From NCBI RefSeq assembly GCF_001427145.1, contig NZ_LMGL01000001.1, positions 62,823 to 126,822 on the forward strand: a stretch of DNA of 64,000 bases, read 5' to 3'. The position numbers and the translations under genes are program-made. Below, in pieces: positions 33,037-41,196 of this stretch. The notes beneath the pieces are model-generated. The model ran no database searches, had not been told where the DNA came from, and saw only the letters and a list, made by a program, of their open reading frames with translations. This DNA comes from Microbacterium sp. Root166. GTDB taxonomy: Bacteria; Actinomycetota; Actinomycetes; Actinomycetales; Microbacteriaceae. Numbering within the stretch: the first letter of the stretch is position 1; each line of letters starts with the position of its first letter.

Positions 33037-34758
33037 ATGACCACCACCTCTGTCACCGCGCCCGCGGTCTCGGACGACGAGAAGCGCCGTCACCGCCGCA
33101 TCCTTCAAGCGCTCTCGGGACTGCTGCTCGGCATGTTCGTCTCGATGCTTGCGTCGACCGTGGTCTCCACGTCGCTGCCCGTGATCGTCCACGACCTCGG
33201 CGGCGACCAGGCGGCGTTCACGTGGGTCGTCACGGCGACGCTGCTCACCACCGCGATCTCGACGCCGGTCTGGGGCAAGCTCGCCGATCTGTTCAACCGG
33301 AAGCTGTTGATCCAGCTGGCGATCGTGATCTTCGTCGTGGCCACCGCCGCGGCCGGCTTCTCCCAGGACCCCGCGACGCTCATCGCGTTCCGCGCCGTGC
33401 AGGGCATCGGCGCCGGCGGGCTCGCGGCGCTCAGCCAGGTCATCATGGCCGACATCATCAGCCCGCGCGAACGCGGTCGCTACATGGGACTTTTCGGCGC
33501 CGTGATGGCCGTCGCCACCGTCGGTGGGCCGCTCCTCGGCGGCGTGATCACCGACTCGCTCGGATGGCGCTGGAACTTCTTCGTGGCGATCCCCTTCGCG
33601 GTCGTCGCCCTCGTGATCATGCAGCGGACGCTTCACCTCCCCGCCCGGCCGAAGCAGAAGGCCCGCATCGACTACATCGGCATCGTGCTGCTCGCAGCAT
33701 CGGTCTCGTTGCTGCTGATCTGGGTCACCGGAGCAGGCAGCGACTTCGACTGGTGGAGCACCGAGACGATCATCATGGTCGGCGGCGCCCTGCTCGGCAC
33801 CGCGCTGTTCATCGTCACCGAGCTCCGTGTGAAGGAGCCGCTGGTCCCGCTCGGCCTGTTCAAGAACCGCACGTTCACGCTCGCGGTCATCGCCTCGATC
33901 GCGACCGGCATCGCGATGTTCGGCACCTCGGTGTTCCTCAGCCAGTACATGCAGATGGCTCGCGGCGCCACGCCCACCGAGGCCGGCGTGATGACCATCC
34001 CGATGATCGCCGGCCTGCTGCTCGCGTCGATCGTCGTCGGCGGCCTGATCACGCGGCACGGCCACTGGAAGCCGTGGCTGATCGTGGGCGGCGTGCTGCT
34101 CATCGCCGGCGCGTTCCTGCTCTCGACGATCCACTACGACACGAACTTCGCCCTGGTCTCGCTGTACATGTTCCTGCTCGGAGCCGGCGTGGGCATGACC
34201 ATGCAGAACCTCGTGCTCATCGTGCAGAACACCGCGAGCCCGTCCGAGATGGGCGTGGCGAGTTCGGGAGTGACGTTCTTCCGCAGCCTCGGCGGCACGA
34301 TCGGCGTCTCGGTGATGGGTGCCGCGCTGGCCTCTTCGGCCACGACGCTCTTCGGCGACATGAAGGCCGAGATCGGCGCCGCACTCGTCCAGCTCGGCGA
34401 CAAGGGAGCCGAGATCGGCCGGCAGCTGCAGTCCGGCACGATCCCGCAGGTGTCCGAGCTGCCCGAGGGCATCCGCGTCATCGTCGAGGACATCTACGCG
34501 CAGGCCATCGCGCACTCGTTCCTCATCGCGGTCCCGGTCGCGGTGGTCAGCCTGATCGCGATCGTCTTCCTGCCGAACATCCCGCTCACCCGCATGACCA
34601 CGAGCGAACGCGTCGCGGCCAGTGAGGCCGACCTCGCCACGGTCTCCGTCAGCGCCGGTATGTCGACCCTGGACGCGACAGGCGACGCGCCGCACGCTGC
34701 CGAAACGGGTGCCGATCCGACACCCGGGCGCGACGAGGCATCCGCCTCCTCCCGCTAG
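33037..34758 (+). CDS. DHA2-family MFS multidrug exporter
   Basis: A 573-residue proton antiporter of the 14-span DHA2 group (EmrB/QacA-like). The signature after TM2, TPVWGKLADLFNRK, and the TM5 antiporter motif GAVMAVATVGGPLLGG are visible. The C-terminal tail is acidic and disordered. ATG 33037 follows AAGGA. The gene lies behind a strong promoter carrying MarR-type inverted repeats and is followed 11 bp later by marR, so export is probably induced when the regulator binds the drug. The substrate range is unknown. Confidence 0.92.
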   Translation: MTTTSVTAPAVSDDEKRRHRRILQALSGLLLGMFVSMLASTVVSTSLPVIVHDLGGDQAAFTWVVTATLLTTAISTPVWGKLADLFNRKLLIQLAIVIFVVATAAAGFSQDPATLIAFRAVQGIGAGGLAALSQVIMADIISPRERGRYMGLFGAVMAVATVGGPLLGGVITDSLGWRWNFFVAIPFAVVALVIMQRTLHLPARPKQKARIDYIGIVLLAASVSLLLIWVTGAGSDFDWWSTETIIMVGGALLGTALFIVTELRVKEPLVPLGLFKNRTFTLAVIASIATGIAMFGTSVFLSQYMQMARGATPTEAGVMTIPMIAGLLLASIVVGGLITRHGHWKPWLIVGGVLLIAGAFLLSTIHYDTNFALVSLYMFLLGAGVGMTMQNLVLIVQNTASPSEMGVASSGVTFFRSLGGTIGVSVMGAALASSATTLFGDMKAEIGAALVQLGDKGAEIGRQLQSGTIPQVSELPEGIRVIVEDIYAQAIAHSFLIAVPVAVVSLIAIVFLPNIPLTRMTTSERVAASEADLATVSVSAGMSTLDATGDAPHAAETGADPTPGRDEASASSR

Positions 34759-34761
34759 TGT
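34756..34761 (+). promoter_or_regulatory. -10 box TAGTGT before marR-type gene
   Basis: The box begins at the MFS stop codon and ends 8 nt before ATG 34770. It may provide basal expression of the regulator alone. Confidence 0.38.
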
Positions 34762-34769
34762 CGATCCCG

Positions 34770-35228
34770 ATGACCTCTGAAGACACCCGAGAGGCGCGCA
34801 CCCAGGCGGTGCGCGCCCTCGAGGCCGAGTTCGGCGAACTCATCACCCGGTTCCGCAAGGTCATCAGCGAGAACGCGGACCGCGTGAGCCCCGGCATGCT
34901 GCCCGGTGCATACAAAGTCTTCACGACCATCGTGCGTCGCGAGTCCGTCACGCTCTCCGCCCTCGCCGAGGCCCTCATGGCTGACAAAGGGCAGATCAGC
35001 CGCACGGTGCGCGAACTCGAGCAGCTGGGGCTGATCGAGCGCACGCCCGACCCGGAGGACGGCCGCTCGAGCCTGCTCTCCCCCACGGCCTTCGGTTTGG
35101 AGCGCCTCGCGCAGGCGCGCGCACCGCAGGAGAGCACGCTGCTCAACGCCCTCGAGGAGTGGCCGCTGGAGGACATCCGCAATCTCTCGCGGCTGCTCCA
35201 TGCGCTCACGGCGGGCCAGTCGCCGTGA
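34770..35228 (+). CDS. MarR-family transcriptional regulator
   Basis: A 152-residue winged-helix regulator. The recognition region is SALAEALMADKGQISRTVRELEQLGLIER, and the wing follows with the family's TPDPEDGRSSLLSPT (D-x-R motif). It is encoded just after the DHA2 exporter, and inverted repeats of GTTGA/TCAAC overlap the promoter of that exporter, so it is the likely repressor. ATG 34770 is preferred; the in-frame GTG at 34758 overlaps the MFS stop. It probably senses the same compounds the pump exports. Confidence 0.9.
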   Translation: MTSEDTREARTQAVRALEAEFGELITRFRKVISENADRVSPGMLPGAYKVFTTIVRRESVTLSALAEALMADKGQISRTVRELEQLGLIERTPDPEDGRSSLLSPTAFGLERLAQARAPQESTLLNALEEWPLEDIRNLSRLLHALTAGQSP

Positions 35229-35371
35229 AAGAGGGCCCGCGCGAGGCGTCGTCCGCAGGGATTCTCGACCCGGTAGCACCGGCGTAACACGGCCGAGACA
35301 ATCCCACGATTGACTGGTCGCATCCCGGCAATGAGTGCCGAGATGCAACGCGCACGCGGAAGGAGCGACCG

Positions 35372-36403
35372 ATGAGATTCCGGCCGCTGCACTCATCTCC
35401 CCATTCCGATGCCGAGCGCGTGCCCGTGACGGACCCGCCGGAGCAGATGCGGGCGATGGTCTTCGATGCGCCCGGTGACCCCGACGCATTGCGCGCGGCA
35501 TCCGTCCCCGTCCCTTCGCCCGCGCTCAGCGAGGTGCTCGTCCGCGTGGTCGCGGCAGGAGTGAACCCCATCGACGCGAAGACGCGAGCAGGAGGCGGCC
35601 TCACCCCTCATCTGAACGCACAGCCCACGACGCTCGGCCTCGACTTCAGCGGGATCGTGATGAAGAGCCCTTACGAGGCGCACCACCTGCCCCCGGGGAC
35701 CCCTGTGTACGGCATGGCGTCGTTCCCCCGCACCGGCGGCACGTATGCCGAGTACGCCGTGGTCCCCTCGCTGTCGGTCGCGCGGAAGCCGTCCTCGCTG
35801 TCTCACGTCGAGGCCGCGGGCGTTCCGGTGGCCGCTCTGACCGCGTGGGGCCTGATCGTCGAGACGGCGCATGCCCATGAGGGTCAGCGCATCCTCATCC
35901 ACGCCGGCAGCGGCGGCGTCGGGCACCTCGCGGTGCAGTTCGCCGCCTACTTCGGCGCGCACGTCACCGCGACGGCGTCGGGCCGGAATCTCAACTGGCT
36001 GCGCGAACTGGGTGCATCCGTGGTGATCGACTACACGACCACGCGCTTCGAGGAGGTGGTCGGGCAGGTCGACGTCGTGATCGATCTCGTTGGCAACGTG
36101 CACGACGAGACCGGAACGCGGTCACTCTCGGTGCTCCGGCCCGGTGGACTGTACGTCCTCGTGCCGACCGGATCCTGGCCGGGGTACGCCGAGGCCGCCG
36201 AGGCGTCCGAGGTGCGCGCCACGAGCTACAAGGCCATCCCCGACGGGGGCGCGCTGAGCACGATCGCCCGCCTGCTCGATTCCGGTGCGGTACAGGTGTA
36301 CATCGACCGCGTCTTCGACCTGGCCGACGCCGCCGACGCCCACCGCGCCATCGAAGAGGGCCACACCCGGGGCAAGATCGTGCTCCGGGTGAGCGACGAC
36401 TGA
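35372..36403 (+). CDS. NAD(P)-dependent quinone-oxidoreductase-like protein (MDR family)
   Basis: A 343-residue medium-chain dehydrogenase/reductase of the zinc-free QOR type. The N-terminal catalytic domain has VNPIDAKTRAG and GLDFSGIV, and no zinc-ligand Cys set. The Rossmann NADPH motif is HAGSGGVGHLAVQFA. It reduces quinones or unsaturated carbonyls with NADPH. The ATG follows GGAG at 9 nt. The first 20 residues (MRFRPLHSSPHSDAERVPVT) are not typical, and the true start could be the GTG near 35421. It is a single gene between marR and lysG. Confidence 0.86.
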   Translation: MRFRPLHSSPHSDAERVPVTDPPEQMRAMVFDAPGDPDALRAASVPVPSPALSEVLVRVVAAGVNPIDAKTRAGGGLTPHLNAQPTTLGLDFSGIVMKSPYEAHHLPPGTPVYGMASFPRTGGTYAEYAVVPSLSVARKPSSLSHVEAAGVPVAALTAWGLIVETAHAHEGQRILIHAGSGGVGHLAVQFAAYFGAHVTATASGRNLNWLRELGASVVIDYTTTRFEEVVGQVDVVIDLVGNVHDETGTRSLSVLRPGGLYVLVPTGSWPGYAEAAEASEVRATSYKAIPDGGALSTIARLLDSGAVQVYIDRVFDLADAADAHRAIEEGHTRGKIVLRVSDD

Positions 36404-36417
36404 GCGTCCGGCGACTC

Positions 36418-37314
36418 CTATGCTCGGGGGCTGAGCACCCGCCGCCCCTCGCCGACGATCTCGTCCGCGATCGCATCGAGCAGCGGTGACCGCAGGTTCC
36501 ACTGCTGCCAGTACAGCGGCACGTCGACCGGCGCACCGCCGAGCAGCACGAGCTCGCCGTTGCTCAATGCCTCGTGCGATTGGAAACGAGGCAGCAGGGC
36601 CCAGCCGAGACCGAGCCTGACGGCGGTCGCGAAGTCGTTGGAGGCGGGCACATAGTGCCGCGGCGGCAGGGCTGGATCGACGCCCTGAGCCGTCAGCCAC
36701 TCGTTCTGGAGGTCGTCGCGCCTGTCGAAGTCCACGACGGGCGCCTCTCGCAACCGGCCGGCCAGATCGCCGGACAGCCACTCCTCCGCGAAGGACGGGG
36801 TCGCCACCGCTTCGTAGCGCATCGCCCCCAGCGTGCTGACGCGGCATCCCGCGACGGCCGTGGCCCTCGAGGTCACGGCACCCATCACGGTTCCCGATTC
36901 GAGCAGTCCCGCGGTGAAGTCCTGGTCGTCGCGGTGAAGTTCGAAGACCACCGGATGCCGCTGCGACAGCCGCGTGAGCGGGGGAAGAAACCACGTGGCG
37001 AGCGAGTCGGCGTTGACGGCGAGCGGCACTGCGGTGCGCGCGCCGCCGTCGGGATCGGCGCCGAGCTCGGCGAGGGTGTCGTGCTCGAGCAGCGCCGCTT
37101 GACGGGCGAGCCGGATGACGGCCGAGCCCGCCTCAGTCGGCCTGACCGGCTTCGAGCGCACCAGCACCACCCGTCCGAGAAGCTCCTCGAGCGTCTTGAT
37201 CCGCTGGCTGACCGCCGAGGGGGTGATGTGCAGGCGCTGGGCTGCGGCATCCAGCGTCCCGCCGTCGACCACGACGGCCAGGGTTTCGGCCAGCTCGAAC
37301 GGAATGCGCATCAT
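36418..37314 (-). CDS. lysG: LysG/ArgP-type LysR regulator
   Basis: A 298-residue LysR-type regulator of the ArgP/LysG subfamily. The N-terminal HTH (AAAQRLHITPSAVSQRIKTLEELLGRVVLVRSKP) carries the characteristic VLVRSKPVRPTEAG variant. The C-terminal effector domain follows. In corynebacteria LysG activates lysE on binding lysine, arginine or histidine, and the divergent neighbour here is exactly a LysE exporter, which supports the name. MM at the start leaves 37314 or 37311 open. TAGCCT lies 5 nt upstream, pointing to a leaderless message. Confidence 0.88.
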   Translation of the reverse strand: MMRIPFELAETLAVVVDGGTLDAAAQRLHITPSAVSQRIKTLEELLGRVVLVRSKPVRPTEAGSAVIRLARQAALLEHDTLAELGADPDGGARTAVPLAVNADSLATWFLPPLTRLSQRHPVVFELHRDDQDFTAGLLESGTVMGAVTSRATAVAGCRVSTLGAMRYEAVATPSFAEEWLSGDLAGRLREAPVVDFDRRDDLQNEWLTAQGVDPALPPRHYVPASNDFATAVRLGLGWALLPRFQSHEALSNGELVLLGGAPVDVPLYWQQWNLRSPLLDAIADEIVGEGRRVLSPRA

Positions 37315-37319
37315 AAGTC

Positions 37320-37325
37320 AGGCTA
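37320..37325 (-). promoter_or_regulatory. -10 box TAGCCT, leaderless lysG
   Basis: On the minus strand the box is 5 nt before ATG 37314 (8 before 37311). Confidence 0.45.
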
Positions 37326-37370
37326 ATGCATCTGAAGAACCATGAGCTGGTTTGAACGCCCTGTCCGACC

Positions 37371-37376
37371 TACCGT
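37371..37376 (+). promoter_or_regulatory. -10 box TACCGT, leaderless lysE
   Basis: TACCGT is followed by 6 nt and GTG at 37383. The 68-bp lysG-lysE gap should also hold the LysG activator site. Confidence 0.48.
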
Positions 37377-37382
37377 GGACAA

Positions 37383-38042
37383 GTGCTCTCCTCCGTTCTC
37401 GCCGGTCTCGGACTCGGCTTCTCGCTCATCGTCGCCATCGGCGCCCAGAACCTGTTCGTGCTGCGCCAGGGTCTGCGCCGGGAGCACGTCTTCGCCGTGG
37501 CCGCCATCTGCGCGGTCTCGGATGCCGCGCTGATCGCCGTCGGCGTCTCCGGGGTCGGGTTCGTGCTGGAGAGCGTCCCGTGGCTGGTGGACGTGGTGCG
37601 CTGGGCAGGGGCCGCGTTCCTGGTCGCGTACGGCGTGCTGGCCGCACGGCGCGCGTGGCGTCCGAGCGACCGTGCGCTCGCGGCATCCGATCCTGCCGAG
37701 CCTGCGGGAAGCCCGGCCGGAACCCCGGGCGCGGTCCTCACCGGCACGAGCACCCGCCTGCTGCCCGTCGTGCTCACCTGCCTGGCGCTCACCTGGCTGA
37801 ACCCGCACGTGTACCTCGACACCGTGTTCCTGCTCGGAACGGTCGCGAACACCCACGACGAGTACCGGTGGCTCTTCGCCGCCGGTGCCATGATCGCAAG
37901 CTTCGTCTGGTTCTTCGGCCTCGCCTTCGGCGCGCGCTACCTCGGGCGCTGGCTGTCGACCCCGAAGGCCTGGCGGATCCTCGACGCGGTCATCGCCGTC
38001 GTCATGATCGCGCTCGGGGTGAGCCTGGTGCTCCCCCACTGA
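37383..38042 (+). CDS. lysE: LysE-type basic amino-acid exporter
   Basis: A 219-residue LysE-family exporter with six membrane segments. The N-terminal signature GLGLGFSLIVAIGAQNLFVLRQG is the LysE/ArgO hallmark. The second-half TWLNPHVYLDT motif is also intact. A 25-residue hydrophilic linker in the middle (after about residue 95) is usual for the family. It exports L-lysine and/or L-arginine to avoid overload. Divergent from lysG. The GTG start is set by the conserved N-terminus and the TACCGT box. Confidence 0.93.
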   Translation: MLSSVLAGLGLGFSLIVAIGAQNLFVLRQGLRREHVFAVAAICAVSDAALIAVGVSGVGFVLESVPWLVDVVRWAGAAFLVAYGVLAARRAWRPSDRALAASDPAEPAGSPAGTPGAVLTGTSTRLLPVVLTCLALTWLNPHVYLDTVFLLGTVANTHDEYRWLFAAGAMIASFVWFFGLAFGARYLGRWLSTPKAWRILDAVIAVVMIALGVSLVLPH

Positions 38043-38061
38043 CCCTCTCGGCGGCTGACCC

Positions 38062-38415
38062 TCAGCCTTCGATCTGCTCCTTGCGGGCACGCACCAGCGC
38101 CTCGACGACGTCGTCCGGGAGCGGATGTTCCGGCTGGAAGCGGATGGTGCCCTTGTCGAGCCCGATCCCCGGGTGACCGCTCAGGGACTCGGCGACGGCG
38201 GCCACGGCATCCGGACTGAACGGGTAGACGCCGATGTGCTTCTTCGCGCGCATGACCGAGATGAGCGGCTTTCCGCGATACACCAGGGCCGGCATCCCGT
38301 ATCCGAGGCCCTGCTCCGCGTCGGGCACGACCCGTCGAGCGATGGCGTAGAGCCGTGCCACCGGCTCTCGATCTGCGGGATCGAGGTCTGCGAGGAGGTC
38401 GTCGACGGTACCCAT
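38062..38415 (-). CDS. DUF1801 (iron-chaperone-like) protein
   Basis: A 117-residue protein of the DUF1801/YdhG group. It has GYGMPALVYRGKPLISVMRAKKHIGVYPF in the core and the family's GIGLDKGTIRFQPEHPLP near the end. Members share the frataxin-like fold and are sometimes annotated as iron chaperones, but without a demonstrated role for most. CAGGAT lies 6 nt before ATG on the minus strand. It is divergent from the acylphosphatase gene. Confidence 0.84.
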   Translation of the reverse strand: MGTVDDLLADLDPADREPVARLYAIARRVVPDAEQGLGYGMPALVYRGKPLISVMRAKKHIGVYPFSPDAVAAVAESLSGHPGIGLDKGTIRFQPEHPLPDDVVEALVRARKEQIEG

Positions 38416-38473
38416 GCAGGCATCCTGTCACCGCCCGCTCGCGATCGACACCCGCACGCGGCACGATGAGGGG

Positions 38474-38749
38474 ATGAGAAGGGTCCACGTGATCGTCGAC
38501 GGCGACGTGCAGGGCGTCGGGTACCGCTACACGCTGCGAATGGTCGCCCGCGACGCCGGGGTCACGGGCTGGGTGCGCAATCGCCACGACGGCACGGTCG
38601 AGGCCGAGGTCGAGGGCACGGACGAGCAAGTCGACGAGGTGCTCACCTGGATGGCGCACGGGCCGCCCGGCTCGCGGGTGGACACCACGACGGTGACGGA
38701 TGCCGCGCCCGCCGCAAACGACGACTTCGAGGTGCGGCCGACCGCGTAG
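38474..38749 (+). CDS. Acylphosphatase
   Basis: A 91-residue acylphosphatase that hydrolyses carboxyl-phosphate bonds such as acetyl phosphate. The substrate-binding loop with the catalytic Arg is GDVQGVGYRYTLR (residues about 11-23), and the catalytic Asn lies in GWVRNRHDGTVE. Length and both signature motifs match the family. The ATG at 38474 is just before the first strand (RRVHVIVDG). It is a single gene whose stop is 3 bp from the convergent amino-acid ABC operon. Confidence 0.93.
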   Translation: MRRVHVIVDGDVQGVGYRYTLRMVARDAGVTGWVRNRHDGTVEAEVEGTDEQVDEVLTWMAHGPPGSRVDTTTVTDAAPAANDDFEVRPTA

Positions 38750-38752
38750 GAC

Positions 38753-39568
38753 TCAGCCGTCGAACGGCCGCAGGATCCGGTCGATGAAGCGCCGTGTGCG
38801 CTCGTTCTTCGGCGCCGTGAACAGGTCCTTCGGCGCTCCGCGCTCGAGGATGACGCCGTCGTCGAAGAACAGCACCTCGTCGGCCACCTGCCGGGCGAAG
38901 GCGAGCTCGTGCGTGACGATCACCATCGTCCACCCCTCCTCCGCCAGCTCCTTGAGCACCAGCAGGACCTCGCCGACGAGTTCGGAGTCGAGCGCGCTGG
39001 TGGGCTCGTCGAACAGGAGGAGCGACGGCTGGAGCGCCAGGGCGCGCACGATTCCGACGCGCTGCTGCTGACCTCCGGAGAGCTCGAACGGATAGGCATC
39101 CCGCTTCTCACTCAGACCGACGCGCTCGAGCAGTGCCTCGGCCCGGGCGATCGCCTCGGCCTTGGGCACCTTGTGGGCGTACACGGGCCCTTCGATCACG
39201 TTCTGCAGCACGGTGCGGTGGGGGAAGAGATTGTGGTGCTGGAACACCATCGCCGAGCGGTCGCGCAGTGCGAGGCGATCACCCTTGGTCACCGGCTTCG
39301 CGAAGTCGATCTCCGGACCGCCCTCGAAGGACAGCACGCCGGCCTCGGGCGTCTCGAGTCCGTTGAGCGATCGCAGGACGGTCGTCTTGCCGGAGCCACT
39401 GGGCCCGATCAGCGCGACGACCTCTCCGCGGCGCACCTCGAAGTCGACGCCGTGCAGCACGGTGTTGGCGCCGAAGCTCTTCGTCAGTCCGCGCACGTGC
39501 AGGAGCGGACGGTCGTCGCCGGGTGCGGGCGGGGCGAGCGCGTCGCCGGAGTCGTCAGTGGGCGACAT
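38753..39568 (-). CDS. Polar amino-acid ABC transporter, ATP-binding protein
   Basis: A 271-residue ATPase of the polar amino-acid uptake family. Walker A is GPSGSGKTTVLR, the signature LSGGQQQRVGI, Walker B LLLFDEPTSALD and the H-loop VTHELAFAR. The protein has an N-terminal extension of about 20 residues before the first strand (LHVRGLTKSFG). It is the last gene of a three-gene importer in the order binding protein, permease, ATPase, and overlaps the permease gene by 14 nt. It powers uptake of a polar amino acid or a sulfur amino acid such as cystine. Confidence 0.94.
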   Translation of the reverse strand: MSPTDDSGDALAPPAPGDDRPLLHVRGLTKSFGANTVLHGVDFEVRRGEVVALIGPSGSGKTTVLRSLNGLETPEAGVLSFEGGPEIDFAKPVTKGDRLALRDRSAMVFQHHNLFPHRTVLQNVIEGPVYAHKVPKAEAIARAEALLERVGLSEKRDAYPFELSGGQQQRVGIVRALALQPSLLLFDEPTSALDSELVGEVLLVLKELAEEGWTMVIVTHELAFARQVADEVLFFDDGVILERGAPKDLFTAPKNERTRRFIDRILRPFDG

Positions 39569-40226
39569 AGCGATCGAGCCTCCGTTCGATGGCGCTCTGC
39601 CCGGCGGAGAGCACCAGGCAGAACAGCCAGTAGATGAGGGCGGCCTCGAGGTAGATCGCCAGGAACTCGAAAGTGAACGCGGCGATCTGCTGCGCCACGC
39701 GGGTGAGCTCGGTCACCAGGATGACCGAGGCCAGCGAGGTGTCCTTCACCAGCGAGATGAAGGTGTTCGACAGCGGCGGCACCGACACCCGCGCCGCCTG
39801 CGGCAGCACGATGCGGGTCAGGGTCTGGGTCTGCGAGTACCCGACGGTGTGCCCGGCCTCCCACTGCCCCTTGGGCACCGACAGGATGGCGGCACGGATC
39901 ACCTCCGCGGCGTACCCGCCCACGTTGAGCGAGAACGCGATGATCGCCGCCGGCCACGGGTCGATGACGATGCCCACCGACCCGAGGCCGAAGAAGATCA
40001 CGAAGAGCTGCACGAGCAGGGGCGTGCCGCGGATCACCGACACGTAGAAGCGGGCGATGCCCGAGAGCACGCGATTCGGCGACAGGCGCAGCAGGGCGAC
40101 GCCGAAGGCGATCACCAGTCCGAGCGCGAACGACGACAGCGCGAGCGGGATCGTGACCGTCAGACCGGCGAGGAGCAGGGGCCAGAACGAGTCGACGAGG
40201 AGCTGCCAGATGCCATCGTCATTCAT
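39555..40226 (-). CDS. Polar amino-acid ABC transporter, permease
   Basis: A 223-residue permease of the HisM/GlnP group with five or six spans. The EAA cytoplasmic loop is EAGHTVGYSQTQTLTRIVLPQAARV (the conserved E-A-G...I-x-LP pattern), which docks with the ATPase. The ATG at 40226 lies 75 bp after the binding-protein stop. A single permease type suggests a homodimeric channel. It belongs to the operon of the adjacent solute-binding lipoprotein and ATPase. Confidence 0.92.
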   Translation of the reverse strand: MNDDGIWQLLVDSFWPLLLAGLTVTIPLALSSFALGLVIAFGVALLRLSPNRVLSGIARFYVSVIRGTPLLVQLFVIFFGLGSVGIVIDPWPAAIIAFSLNVGGYAAEVIRAAILSVPKGQWEAGHTVGYSQTQTLTRIVLPQAARVSVPPLSNTFISLVKDTSLASVILVTELTRVAQQIAAFTFEFLAIYLEAALIYWLFCLVLSAGQSAIERRLDRYVAH

Positions 40227-40301
40227 GGACGGTCCTTCCTCCGGGCGGGCGGCACAGCGAAGCCGTCGCCCGCCACGTTAGGGCGGACGACGGCTCGATG
40301 G

Positions 40302-41111
40302 CTACTGCGTGACGTCGGCGCCGAAGTACTTCTCGCTGATCTCGGCGAGCACGCCCTCTTCGCGGAGCTCGGCGAGCGCCTCGTCAATGGCCTCGACGAG
40401 CGCGGTCTTGTCCTTCGTCAGGGCGAAGGCGTTGTAGGCGGGGTCGTCGGTCTCGGCGGCGATCTTCAGGCCCGTCGGGCCCTCGCTGGTCTCGTAGTCG
40501 AGGAAGGTGAGGTTGTCGTTGATCGTGGCGTCCACGCGACCCTGCTGCAGGAGCGCGACAGCCTGAGCCCAGCCCTCGACGGCTTCGACGTTGGCGCCGC
40601 TCTCCTGAGCGAGCTCGTACCAGTTGCTCGTCAGCGACTGCGCGGTGGTCTTGCCCTCGAGGTCGTCGAAGCTCGTGATCGAGTCGTCATCCTCGAGCAC
40701 GACGATGACGCCGGGCGAGACGGTGTATGGCTCGCTGAAGAGGTACTTCTCCTCACGCTCCGGGTTGATCGACACCTGGTTCGCGATGACGTCGAAGCGA
40801 CCGCCGTCGAGACCCGCGAAGATGGCGTCCCACTGCGTCTCCTCGAAGACGATCTCGAGGCCCAGCTTGTCGGCCACGGCCTCCGCGATCTCGACGTCGA
40901 AGCCGACCAGGTCGCCGGACTCGTCGTGGAAGGTGAAGGGGCGGTACGTGCCCTCGGTGGCGACCGTCAGCGTGCCGTCGGTGACCAGGCCGTAATCGGC
41001 GCCATCCGCGTCCGTGGAACCGGACGGCTCAGGTGCGGCGGAGCTGCACGCGGTGAGCGCGAGCGCGGCGGTGGTGGCGAGGACGACAGCGGTGATGCGA
41101 CGGTATGACAT
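40302..41111 (-). CDS. Polar amino-acid ABC transporter, substrate-binding lipoprotein
   Basis: A 269-residue extracellular binding protein (SBP_bac_3 type). The lipobox LALTAC places the lipidated Cys at residue 22 after a short signal peptide (MSYRRITAVVLATTAALALT). Mature domain motifs GTLTVATEGTYRPFTFHD and GFDVEIAEAVADKLGLE are the typical amino-acid-binding first lobe. RFDVIANQVSINPER is the hinge region. The ATG at 41111 is chosen because the signal peptide begins there; upstream in-frame residues are not signal-like. It captures the ligand for the downstream permease and ATPase; cystine or a polar amino acid is likely. Confidence 0.93.
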   Translation of the reverse strand: MSYRRITAVVLATTAALALTACSSAAPEPSGSTDADGADYGLVTDGTLTVATEGTYRPFTFHDESGDLVGFDVEIAEAVADKLGLEIVFEETQWDAIFAGLDGGRFDVIANQVSINPEREEKYLFSEPYTVSPGVIVVLEDDDSITSFDDLEGKTTAQSLTSNWYELAQESGANVEAVEGWAQAVALLQQGRVDATINDNLTFLDYETSEGPTGLKIAAETDDPAYNAFALTKDKTALVEAIDEALAELREEGVLAEISEKYFGADVTQ

Positions 41112-41196
41112 AGGGGGTTCCTGGTCGATTGAGGGGCGTTGTGCGCCGGCGGGAGATTCCAGTACAACACGGGTTTTCGGGGCCGGGCGCGGAAAG

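Noticed and set aside
39162..41108. Plus-strand open frame of about 650 codons opposite the amino-acid ABC operon
   Set aside because: The reverse strand encodes a complete three-gene importer with lipobox and Walker motifs.
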